From Diplonema papillatum (taxonomy: Eukaryota; Euglenozoa; Diplonemea; Diplonemida; Diplonemidae): DNA of 64,000 nt. The notes beneath the pieces are model-generated. The model searched no databases, was not told the DNA's origin, and was given only the letters and a program-made list of their open reading frames with translations. The translations under genes and the position numbers were made by a program. Position 1 is the first letter of the stretch. Each line of letters begins with the position of its first letter. Positions 43,444 through 53,220 of this stretch are shown here, in pieces. The DNA is taken from the NCBI GenBank assembly GCA_030068145.1, contig JAPJBO010000092.1, forward strand, positions 124,001 through 188,000, read 5' to 3'.

Positions 43444-44815
43444 CTCTGGCAGTCTCTGCTAACAATGCTGGTAGACTTGTATCGTAGGGCCTGGGCCTGG
43501 GGGAAAACCCGACGCACCACAAACAATCCTTTTCATTTCCGGGTCCATTTCTCGCATCGGAGCTGATCGCGAGCAGGAATTCGAAAAAAGTCTGCCACGT
43601 GGAGTCACGGTGGACCAGCCAAGAAATGTCACCAGCCAGGGATCGATTCCTGTCCTTCCCACTGCAAACCTGGTGCGGTTCCCACGCCCGGTGCCTGCAT
43701 CTTGTAAAGACCCCCGAACCACGCACGTACTGGATGGTCCCTGGTCTATTTTTCACGGATCTCTTCATCTGAGCTGATCGCGAGCAAAAAGTCGTCGAAA
43801 AAGGTCTGCTGCGTGAACCAGCAACATAATGCCACCACCAGGGGATCGATACCCGTCCTGCTCAATGCACACCGGGTGGTTTCCAAGCCCGGTGCTCTGC
43901 ATCCTATAAGAACCCACGGACCACGCACGTAGTGTTAGATTCCCGGGTCTATTTTTCACGGATCTCTTCATCGAAGCTGATCGCGAGCAAAACTTTGTCG
44001 ACAAAGGTCTGCTACGCGGACCAGCAACAGAATGCCACCACCAGGGGATCGATACCCGTCCTGCTCAATGCACACCTGGCAGTGTGGCTCCTGCGCCAGC
44101 CGCGCCAGGCCGCGCCAGAAAACCCTGTTTTCTGGCGCGTTTGGCGCGTTTGGCGCGATTGGCGCGCCCTTAGCGTTTTCACCAGGAATTGACAACCTTT
44201 TCATTTTGGGTTCATCATTCGTCCATTTTCTCTGCGATCCCGGCGTGCGTTCCGACAAATCTTTTCTTCGATGAGAAGATCGATGACGAAATCTTCCAGA
44301 GAACCTGTTCTCAGAAGGTGTCAACCTATTCTGGTGCCTTCCCACACCCCCTGTCCTTCCAGAGCCACTGAAAAACAAGCTTTTTCCAGGGGATCGATCC
44401 CTGCAAGCAGCGTTTTTGGACCGGTTTGGACGTGTTCGCCACGGTATTCCATGGTACCCTGCGGCAATGCAAGGCCGACGAACCACAGGGATCCACTTAC
44501 GGTTCCGGGTCTATTTGGCACCGTTCTCTTCATCCGAGAAAAAATCGAGCAAAAAGTCGTCGGGAAAAAGTTGCTACGTGGACCAGCGGGAAATTGTCAC
44601 CTACCTGGGGACGATTCCTGTCCTTCCCGTGGTAAACCTGCCGCCCGGTGCTCTGCATCTTATGAGGAGTCACGAACCACACACATACGTATGGGTCCCC
44701 GAGTCTATTTTGAACCGTTCCCTTCATCGGAGCTGAGGGCGAGCAAAACGTCGTTGAAAAAGATCTTCTACGTTGACCAGCGGGAAAATATCACCACAAC
44801 TTTTGCCAGACCCAG
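42475..44815. repeat. Field of diverged units of about 200 bp
   Basis: At least seven units share TTCATCGGAGCTGATCGCGA, CAAAAAGTCGTCGAAAAAGG, TCTGCTACGTGGACCAGC, GGGGATCGATACCCGTCC and CGGTGCTCTGCATCTTAT. Those at about 42490 and 42690 are inverted relative to those at 43090, 43545, 43745, 43945, 44510 and 44705. In the minus direction the units carry a weak A box (TGGTCCGTGGGTT) and a T-arm-like GGGTATCGATCCCC. Tandem tRNA-derived SINEs are a possible origin. Confidence 0.65.
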
Positions 44816-45027
44816 ATTCCACTGTTTGTGCATTGGAAAATGGCCCGGGAAAATTATCAATTCCCCCGAGGCACTCTTTTTGCCCCGTGCATGTGACGAG
44901 GGAGCCTAAATTTCCTTGGGGCTACAGGGTGCGCCAAACGCGCCGCGCCGCGCCAAACGCGCCAGGCTTGGCGCGCTTGGCGCGCGCCACGCCACGCCAA
45001 ACGCGCCAGGCCCCAGGAGCCACACTG
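44080..45027. mobile_element. CAGTGTGG element B, with GGCGCG subterminal arrays
   Basis: The ends CAGTGTGGCTCCTG and CAGGAGCCACACTG enclose 948 bp. Arrays of GGCGCGTTTGGCGCG-type motifs lie directly inside each end (44094-44172 and 44932-45012) in opposite orientations. The terminal eight bases equal those of element A but the arrays are unrelated. No target duplication is clear. Confidence 0.7.
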
Positions 45028-45340
45028 AAACTACGGTGTCAAAATGAAAATATGTCGGACATATAGTGTTGGGCATATAAGGGGGATTTGAAACTATAGC
45101 CGGACATTTAAGGTAGTTTGCCCTACAATAAAATACAATAAACGATTCTTCTTGATTCATTAAAAGCGAGTGAGCGAGTCTGGGGCGAGTCGTGACTCGC
45201 CCGCCACCTATGCCTAGTGGGTAACACCAGAAAAGGCCGGCTTTTTCCTTAGCGGGAGCGCACTGCACCTGCGACTGTTTGCAAAGGCTGCTGATGTGTC
45301 CGCCTGACAGAAACAAGTGATAAGGGCATACCGAACTCAC

Positions 45341-46138
45341 TTCATACGAGCTCCGATACGGTTGGTGGACACTGGCCATCGCGGTGCAAGGCGTCTCTTC
45401 CGGATACATTGGCTCAGAGCGGTAGGCGTTGGCTGAGTTCACATGCATGAAGCCCGACGTGTTTGTGTAAGAATCCAACGAATTGCTTGACAGGTCGGTA
45501 GTGTGGTAGTACACGGGACCGTGCGGGGGTTCCTGCGGGTATAGCGTCGGCGGTTTGTAGTGCGGGCGCATGTTGTTGAAGGTCAGGACGTGCGTGAACT
45601 TGCATTTGTCGCCGCGCATGCATTTCCCGACAGAAAAGTCTTTGCACGCGACGGTAGACTTGAGCTGCCCGACGTCCTCGGCCAGCTTGCATTCGGACAT
45701 GGGCGTGAATGCTGCAGCATGGGGATGCAGGCCGCTCGCCTTGCACTGGGCACCGCCGTGTTGCGGCAACGGGTCTGCGTGCAGGAAGCCGCAGACCGTG
45801 CCCCTGTTGCAATAACCTCTTGCCCAATGGCGGCAGATGTCGCGCTGTTTGCGCGGGTGGCCGGACTGGATGTGCATCGGGCCCGCAATCGGTGTGAGAA
45901 CGCCGCCGGACATGCCTGACATGCTGCTTGCCGGTATTATCGACGCGCTGCTGCAGGGTGTTCCCAAGTGCGACGGTGTGTATCCGGTCACACTGCTCAC
46001 GCTTGACGAGGCCAAGGAAGGGAACGACCGGTTTGCGTCACTGTCCGCACTCATAACCGCGCTGGACACAAGCATACCACTCTGGTGGATCATCTCGTTG
46101 GACAACGTCGATGCCGTGCTTGTGGTAGGGCTAGTCAT
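45341..46138 (-). CDS. Tandem CCCH zinc-finger protein, first exon
   Basis: The exon starts at ATG 46138 and ends at a consensus donor (GAA/GTGAGT) after 266 codons in phase 0; later exons were not found, and reading on into the intron gives no sensible protein. The first 95 residues are Ser/Thr-rich. Two fingers follow with the same spacing C-x7-C-x5-C-x3-H: CRHWARGYCNRGTVCGFLH (about residues 102-120) and CKDFSVGKCMRGDKCKFTH (about 165-183). About 80 residues rich in Pro, Tyr and Ser follow. Tandem CCCH fingers of this kind bind RNA, so a role in mRNA stability or translation is likely; the exact family is not clear. The downstream intron region holds a copy of the GTGGGTAACACC terminus and element B. 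Confidence 0.75.
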
Positions 46139-46760
46139 CAGGTGACACGGGAGGTGATGTTGTGGGTTCCCTCTTTACTGCCTTTTTGACACCCTACAGA
46201 AATACGCGTTTTGGAGAGCAATAATTAGAGTGCGGGGACTTATCTCGGGGGAGGTCAGCGCAATAGCCCCCCAGGGAGCCGCCTCGGATCTAGCCTGGCC
46301 CACCTGACAGCGGACGCCACCCTTCGACTTTGTTTGATAGATGTTCTCTCCGAAAAGCTTCCGGTACCCTTATGTATTCGGACGCAAGTCGTTCCGTCGG
46401 AGGATCGCAGCCAGCGGCCCCCGTCACTGACGGAGCTATTTAGAGGCGGAGCTATTTAGAGGCACCTTCTACGCGAAACCAGGTGCGCTTTACCACAGGT
46501 ATAATTGATGTGTTCTAGCCAAATGTTGGCGGTGTTGTTTCTTGCATGTTCGTCGCACGGAGCCGAGCCAGTCGTCTACCAGCAATGTGTACGAAAAACG
46601 AGAAATGGAAAGTCGAGCTGAGCTAACGACGACATACTAGGAAGGGTACAATCAAAAAAGAAGAAGGTAGCGACATGTAAGCGGCATTGCAAAAAAACTT
46701 GGTACACAGGGCCGGGGGGAAATAACTACTTTTTACCGGGAAGAAAATAGCTATTACGAG
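46139..46760. other. Intergenic upstream of the CCCH gene
   Basis: No repeat or frame is recognised apart from a small direct repeat GCGGAGCTATTTAGAGG-like at 46432-46465. The promoter of the CCCH gene should lie here. Confidence 0.35.
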
Positions 46761-46761
46761 A

Positions 46762-46880
46762 GTTTTCCAGATTGCCACGACAGCCCGTAGGGCTCGAGTG
46801 GCAATCTGGAAAACTCCGTGCAAGAAAACAACTTCTCGAGGCAAGAAGGTAGCTTTACTGTCTGTCAGCTGACTTTGATA
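46762..46880. repeat. Long hairpin, copy 2
   Basis: GTTTTCCAGATTGCCAC (46762-46778) and GTGGCAATCTGGAAAAC (46798-46814) with GTGCAAGAAAA beyond match the hairpin at 19000-19078. The flank, including AAGGTAGCTTTACTGTCTGT, corresponds to 18945-18999 in inverted orientation. Confidence 0.85.
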
Positions 46881-47740
46881 CACTGCGGGTGGTGTACGTA
46901 ATGCTGCAAACCCCTAACGCCTTCGGGCGTGGCCTCGTGCAAAAACCAGCCCTCGGGACAAAATGACAGATATTTTGTCCGGTAAAAAATAGACATTACG
47001 CAAACCGTTTTTTACCGTCGGGAACTACCGATACATGGGGAGGAGGGAAAAAAAGTACACACCCGGTTAAAAACCAACTTAGAGAACAAAACAGAAAAAT
47101 GGTGTGGTACAACACGGTGTTCTACGATGGAAGCCAAATGAAAAGATCGAACGTGCTCCTGCGATTCTCTTGCACAAAGGGTCCGGTACCCCACCCGGCT
47201 ACGCGTGGTTGCGGATGCAAATATATAGCGGTTCGTTCTGAATAGGATGCGGGCGAGAGCCGCAGGAGCAGAGGCAAGTTGTGAGGAGGCAGGATTTGAA
47301 TTCAAAGGGAGAGGGCGAAATTGTGTACAATACGTTCATCAGGTTCTGACAAGATTACGCACGCAGGGAAACGAGTGTTGCGGCTCAGAATCGGCGCTCG
47401 GTGAAAGGCAGGTTGTCGTTCACGGTCGTTGTACATGACAGATGACATACTTAGACTTCGCGTTCCCAAGTGCGGAAGCAGGACTGGTCGGGCGGGGAAA
47501 AAAAAAAAAAAAAACGTGAGATTCAGATCCCATTTGTTTGCATCGGCCGTGGAAAACCACCAGGTCTCCTCGGAAAGCGACCCAGTGACCCGGGTAAAAG
47601 TCTGAGACAATGTGATGTCTTTTTCTGGGGGGAGCTCACGTTCTCAGAACTCGACTTACACGCACGGGTTACCCAGGACCTTATGCAGCCCATTTTCACC
47701 TTCAGACTAGACACCAAGCCCATTTTCTCTGGTGAGTCTT
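46881..47740. other. Intergenic, nothing recognised
   Basis: There is a poly(A) tract at 47498-47514. The short frames carry no domain. Confidence 0.35.
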
Positions 47741-47744
47741 GATG

Positions 47745-47970
47745 CAGGGGGGGTCCGGGGGGCACCGCCCCCCGGGAGACGGTACGGTACATGGAACTTC
47801 AGATTCTGTCTTGTTCGGAACCTGTAACAGGAAACTGATACCTGGTTACAGGCCTCTGGCGAAAATTCGAAATCTTGTAGATAGTTTATATACCGGTATA
47901 TAAATGGGGGGTCCAGGGGGCACCGCCCCCTGCGAGACGGTATGGTACATGGTGCCTCAGAATCTGATGT
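47745..47970. repeat. GGGGGTCC hairpin family, copies 2 and 3
   Basis: GTCCGGGGGGCACCGCCCCC with GAGACGGTACGGTACATGG (47753) and GTCCAGGGGGCACCGCCCCC with GAGACGGTATGGTACATGG (47912) lie about 160 bp apart in the same orientation. Both are followed by CAGAATCTG/CAGATTCTG. Confidence 0.8.
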
Positions 47971-48775
47971 CCTGACTAAGCCAGTGTTCTCCTCCAGAAA
48001 ACACCTAGCCTACTGAAATAATGATTGTTCTGATGAAAGGTCTCACCCTTCTTCTGCAGCACAGCCAGAAAAGGAGAAATAATTACCACTACAGACACCC
48101 AAAACCTCTGCCCAACCCAAGATTACAGACTCCAAACTCCTGCCCAACCCAATCCGAGGTAGTGTAAACCAACCCAACCTCCCACCCGATTTTCAATTTT
48201 TTTTTTTGGGTGAGTTACCTCACCCAACCGCTGCAGTGCATAACCCCCTGCCGACGACAACTAGCCTACCCGCTCTACGCAGGTTTTATCCTACCGGCGG
48301 ATGTTGTTTGGGTTAGCATTTTTTTTCTCTTGTCGGCCGCCAATGCAGCTTGGAACAAAATCCAAAAAGAATTAACGTGTGGAAATCCACACGTTCATAT
48401 CCGCGGCCGGGACCCTTGCAACGATGCAAAAAAAAAAAATATCTGCATACTGCCCAAAGACGAATAATTACTAGTGCACGTCTTCTTGGCGGATAGTCAC
48501 CTACCGTGAAGCCAAAGCTCGAGAGACCAGCAGCAGCGGCCTTTCGCACTTTTCCTACCTTTGCGGTTCTCCTAGGTCAGCAACGATTCTGGCTCCGTAT
48601 TCACCGGTCCAGGGGTCACTTCTGCTGTCTCCCGAGGCCGGACTTGCACGGGAACACGCGATTGCGAAAGAGGTTTATCATCAAGAGATGAATCGTCGTC
48701 GTCCGCCGAAGAAGTGTTATCCACCGAAGAGTCGCTCACGTCGCTGTCACTGGCTTCATCAGCCGACACGCCAGC
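47971..48775. other. Intergenic; acidic minus frame not supported
   Basis: A minus frame at 48769-48572 is Asp/Ser-rich and joins the CAT microsatellite, so it is probably not a gene. Nothing else is recognised. Confidence 0.3.
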
Positions 48776-48777
48776 TC

Positions 48778-48812
48778 ATCATCATCATCATCATCGTCAT
48801 CATCATCACCAT
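48778..48812. repeat. (CAT)n microsatellite
   Basis: About eleven ATC/CAT triplets with one interruption. Confidence 0.95.
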
Positions 48813-48854
48813 CCACTTGGTTCATCACAGGTAGTTGCAACAACATACTGAACC

Positions 48855-49220
48855 AACCAACCATTGCATCGTTGCATTGTGTCCTATAGTTGCACTACTA
48901 CTGCATACGCAGTTCAAACCTATGGTTTGTTACTCCTATCGTTGCACGACATCGCATCGCTGCACTGCATCGTTGCACTACATCGTTGGACTACATCGTT
49001 GGACTACATCGTTGCACTACATCGTTGCACTACATCGTTACACTACATCGTTGCACTACATCGTTGCATTACATCGTTGCACTACATCGTTGCACTGCAT
49101 CGTTGCATGGTTGCCCTATGCCTACCATAGTGAGCAACGATCATGCAACGATGCAACGATGCAAAAAAAAAAAAAAAAAAAAAAAAAAACCATGATTTCC
49201 TGCAACGATGCAACGATGGT
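48855..49220. repeat. 15-bp tandem repeat with inverted copies and poly(A)
   Basis: CACTACATCGTTG repeats at a 15-bp period over 48950-49110. After a short gap the inverted form GCAACGATG occurs at 49144-49160 and, past 27 adenines, again at 49202-49216, so the array can fold back on itself. Confidence 0.9.
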
Positions 49221-49434
49221 TAGGGATATGTGCGATTCCACACGTGGAGCGTAAGCCCTGCGCCAATGTCCACTCTCCTTTTGTGGTTTTTTTTTTTTTT
49301 TTGTGCGGTCGACGATATACGTCGTTCTGATGTCTGACGACTTTGTTTCTTTGCTTGCTTTTTTTCCTTGTGGACCTTTTATTTCTTCCTTTCAAACTAA
49401 AACGTCTTCCTCTGGGACAATCCCTTCTCACCAA

Positions 49435-49776
49435 TCAGTTTACTCCCTTTTGCAAATAGAAATTCAGCCAGGTGGCCCATTCTGACGCTTTGTCTCCAGG
49501 CTCTTGCTTAATTATCCGTAGACATACACTTCTCATGACAACTCGTTCACATTTGGCAAAGTCGGCTAAAACTTGTTGAAGGGTCGGTTGTACCGTACTC
49601 CTGTCGATGGTCAATGTGCCGTAGAAACTTCGATGGCGGCGGTCCCTGGTGGTTAGTACGTGCGTGGCGGTGGCTCTTTCTGTACACCCTGGCATCAAAC
49701 ACGGCGCTCTAGCTCTGTCTGGCATGAGGGCTCGTCGCACAAGGGCCTGTAGCAAGTCTGTCGCTCCCGGATACAT
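49435..49776 (-). pseudogene. LINE-2w C-terminal finger region
   Basis: The frame contains CLMPGCTERATATHVLTT, a Cys-Cys-His pattern of the short domain that closes many LINE ORFs, and ends LNFYLQKGVN. It lies in another frame than the RNase H part, so one frame change separates them. Confidence 0.55.
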
Positions 49777-49850
49777 TTTCAGCCGTTTGAAGGTGTCGGT
49801 GCTTAGACATATCTGAGGTGCATTGATGCGCGTGCGGACCGCTCTTCCTC

Positions 49851-51059
49851 TCAGGTACTCCCGGTCTTCGCTATGAAGCGGCCTGCTTCTTCCATCTGCA
49901 CGACTTCTTCCGTCTTATGTGCACAAACTCTTGACACCCCACTCCTATGGTAGCACCACTCCAAATCGAATGGGACCCGCGCCGATTGCCAGGCTGCCCC
50001 CGCCGCTCTGATGTCGGCATTGCCAACATGTCCCCTAGCCCATTCTAGCCGTGGTGCTCCGCGCAGTGCTTGTGTGAGGGGGTCGCCTTTTACGTGTTTC
50101 TCTACTCTCTCGATAGCGCTCTGACTGTCGCTTCTCCACGTTGCCTGTCGCGTGAAGCCAACTTCCTTCATTGCTGTCGCCAGTGCAACTATTGCACACA
50201 ACTCCGCCTGGGTGCTTGATGTAATGCGTCCCCTTATCTTGGCTCCGTATGCCTCTCCATTGACGTACACCCCAATCGTCCCTTCGCCGGTTTCCTCGGA
50301 AAAACTACCATCGGTTGCTAACTCCACTCTGTCCGCCGGCTTTCGCAGCGCTGTTTCTAGCTCGCTGATTATGCGTGGCTTCCGCTCTCTTCTCGGTGCT
50401 CGCAGCTCAAAGTCCTCTGCTGGGAGCCATCCCCTGGTTCCACGGGGATCAACTGCTAGCTGTGCCCGCGTCCGTTGGATTTGTGTGAAGTCCTTCACTG
50501 TCGTCATCCGGTAGCCGAAAACGCATGCTGGGAAATCAGCTATCCCTTTGCTCCTGTGATGCGTCGGGTACAGCGCGGTATAGGCCCTTGCTAGCTTCGG
50601 GTGGCCTGGGTCGAAACATTTCGAGATGGCGTGCGTTGAGAGCACGGGCAGCGCGTGGCCTCTGTACAACGCACCTTTTCCCCGCGTGGAGCACAGGTAG
50701 GACTGGGCTACCAGGTTGCACACACGGGTGAAGCGCTCCATTTTTTGGGCGTTCCTCGTACACCCTCCCACCGGTCCCGCGTGCAGGCACCCACCTAATA
50801 GTCGGGCTGTGTTGGTCGCCTTAACTTGACCGATACCCTGGACTCTGTAGGTGACCGACCGCGCAGTGACGACGACCAATTTTTTCTTCGCCATCTTGAA
50901 TCCCTTGGCCCGCATCCATCTCTCCAGTTCCTTTATTTGCGTCGGCACTCGGCTAATAGTTGTGTGTGTCGTTGTGTCGTCCACGTAGGCTCTGCTGTAA
51001 GGTATAGTTTGACGATCCGGCGGGGTTGCAGTGTACAGGAGGACCGTTCCGTTTTCCAA
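49851..51059 (-). pseudogene. LINE-2w RT thumb plus RNase H
   Basis: The open frame is about 400 codons. YVDD is at the start. The RNase H residues are all visible: ELATDGSFSEETG (first Asp), QAELCAIVAL (Glu), WRSDSQSAIE (second Asp) and WARGHVGNADIRAAG (His and final Asp). Such a domain removes the RNA strand after first-strand synthesis. The frame lacks its 5' two thirds because of truncation. Confidence 0.85.
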
Positions 51060-51069
51060 GGTGGACTAG

Positions 51070-51690
51070 AGGATGTGACACCAGTTTCCTCCCCAGATTT
51101 TTTTGTCAACAACAGCAGCTCGTGCTGGGCTCCTTTTTTTTTTCGTTTTTTTTTTTTTTTTTTCAAAATGTGAGGATTTGCCTCACAATTGAAACTGACG
51201 CTTACCCTATGATAGTGTGAGTTCGCTTGAGAATAATTGCAACATTGAAACAACCGCTACTGTGAACCCATTCGAGCCACCTCGGTTTCCTTTCTCTAAT
51301 TGTTATCATCGAGGGTCGTGTGGGTGGCATGACAACGTCCTTTTATGGGTTATTCTTCGAAGACTCGACCAAAAAAGTGTTGCTTTGGCTGTAATTCTGC
51401 CAGCGGGCACCACATGATCCTCTTGGACGAATATGAGAGGTGGGTTTCTATCTTCAGTAGGTTGTATGTCTTGGACACGTGGCGCCGAACCGAGCGCAAC
51501 CAGCAGCACAAAAAAACGAGAAGAACTTATTCTTTTCCATTTGCATCAAATGGGAGAATGCGGTTGGTCGTTTCTTCAAGGTTCCTTCTGCAAGATCTGC
51601 AAGAAATACTCGACGTAGCTGCTTCGACTCCGAATGGAAGGGGAGAGGTAAGGGGCAAACACAATACAAACACAATCTGATTTGTTCTTC
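51070..51690. other. Intergenic, poly(T) tracts
   Basis: T runs lie at 51137-51165, and a GTGTGAGTTCGCTTGAGAAT motif of the AGTTCGCTT family is near 51217. No gene is recognised. Confidence 0.35.
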
Positions 51691-51691
51691 G

Positions 51692-51890
51692 CTTACACCA
51701 CCGTGTGTTGTTTTCTCACTCAGGACTTTTGACCTGTTGTGTTTGTGTGATTTGTCTTGTAGGGGTAGACCCGCATGACCTCACGTCCGTTCAACACGTG
51801 GTTCGGTAGTTACAGCACGTTGGATCCCTTCTGTTCTTTGTCGGGCAGCATCGTCGAGCATTTCCTTCAAGCTGGCGCTTATGTAAAAAA
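51692..51890 (+). repeat. Dispersed repeat ending in GCGCTTATGTAAAA, copy 2
   Basis: It matches 19136-19322 over its whole length with small indels. Confidence 0.75.
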
Positions 51891-52390
51891 TTTGAGGCGG
51901 GGACGGGACAAGTCAAAGTATGACGTGGTTTAACAACTACTTTTGGAAGTTGATTGCTGCTAGAAACTGAAACTGTTTGCTTGGCTCTTTATCGGGTTAT
52001 TTAGCGTTTCTTTCTTTCGTTGATGTTGTTTTTTTTTTACTGCTCTACAATACGTACAAGACAGGGGAATGGCGTGATGCAATCCGCAAGAAAGAGGAGG
52101 GAAGAAAATGAGTGCGGTACGAGGAATTATCAATAATCGCTGGCTACTTAAACTGTTTTCGGTGTTTCTGCATTAGATTGCTGCTGAGAGTAGCTGCTGT
52201 GTGATACAGCTTCGAGGCGTACTTTTCTGCGTCTTCGTGAAATCTCTTTCCGTCAGATTCGATGCTCGATGCTGGCAAACCAATCGGCTTCGGGAAGAAA
52301 GGAAAGAGGAGAGCGAGAGACGAGATAGAGTGCACGACTAACTCTACGATCTCTCTTTACGATCTCTACGAGGAGTTCCCGTAGTGTAGT
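51891..52390. other. Intergenic, nothing recognised
   Basis: No repeat or frame of note is seen before the rRNA-derived segment. Confidence 0.3.
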
Positions 52391-52685
52391 GACTACCGTG
52401 GCTGTAACGGGTAACGGGGAATTAGGGTTCGATTCCAAAAAGGGAGCCTGAGAAACGGCTACCACATCTAAGGATAGCAGCCGGTACGCAAAATAGCAAC
52501 ACTGCTGAGGCAGCGAAGAGAAATAGCCTCGACACGTACTTAGTACGTTCGAAGCAATGGATGATACCTAAACCTGTCAGTGAACACAATTGGTGGACAA
52601 GTCTGGTGCCAGCACCCGCAGTAATTCCAGCACCAATAGCGTATATTAATGCTGCTGCTGTTAAAAAGCTCGTAGTTGGATCCAG
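52391..52685 (+). pseudogene. Degenerate 18S rRNA segment
   Basis: The stretch follows small-subunit rRNA: ACCGTGGCTGTAACGGGTAA, GGGGAATTAGGGTTCGATTC, GAGCCTGAGAAACGGCTACC, CACATCTAAGGA, then AATTGGTGGACAAGTCTGGT, GCCAGCACCCGCAGTAATTC, CAATAGCGTATATTAATGC and TTAAAAAGCTCGTAGTTGGA. It covers about 290 nt of the 5' domain up to the start of the V4 region. The universal 530 loop (GCCAGCxGCCGCGGTAA) is altered here, and the parts between the conserved blocks are scrambled, so it cannot be working rRNA. No other rRNA gene is in the window. Confidence 0.88.
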
Positions 52686-53220
52686 AGCTAAGGTTGCAAG
52701 GTGGCCCAGTTTGCTGGGTCCTCCTCACTCACAAAAGGAGAGACAGGGCACGAAAAACCGGAGCTGTGTACCGGACGACGGCCTGTTCCGTATGACAACG
52801 CATAGAAAATCGGTTGAGTGCGGAATTGGAATAGTTGCGCTGCGGGAACGATAGGTCAACATTGCAACGCGCCCGGACAAAGCAAATGGAGTTCAGGGCG
52901 TGCGTTACTTCGGTCCGCAAGACAGTTTTGCTTGAGATTCTCTATTGAAGAATTTGCTCGTGTATTCCGAAGCGGTCAGGGCAAGCACCCGGGGCTCCGC
53001 CCGTGTTCGCTTCGATCAACGGAGCTCAACAGAGAGTATACCTCACCCAGAAGGTACAGGTGGGTGCCAAGCACAGCCATACAACCATTCACAGGTCTAC
53101 ACACACCTACGACTACTAGGCACGGTTCCTGAGATGCTGCCCTCAAATTTGCCTTGTGTGGTCCGTTTCCGGGTGACTAACGCTAGCTGTGTCATTTGGG
53201 CGGATGGTGCGCACAACAGG
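52686..53220. other. Spacer between the rRNA piece and the kinase 3' end
   Basis: It may contain further very diverged rRNA sequence, but I could not align it. It includes the 3' UTR of the kinase gene. Confidence 0.3.

Larger units (their letters stand above)
49287..51065 (-). mobile_element. LINE-2w: 5'-truncated non-LTR element with RNase H
   Basis: On the minus strand the element begins inside the RT palm (YSRAYVDDTTTH, the catalytic box) and continues through the RT thumb into RNase H, a C-terminal finger and a 3' UTR that ends at poly(T) on the plus strand (49289-49305), that is, a poly(A) tail. The 5' end near 51065 is an ordinary 5' truncation. Its RT and tail differ from LINE-1w, so it is a second family. 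A short tail match lies at 28945. Confidence 0.85.
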
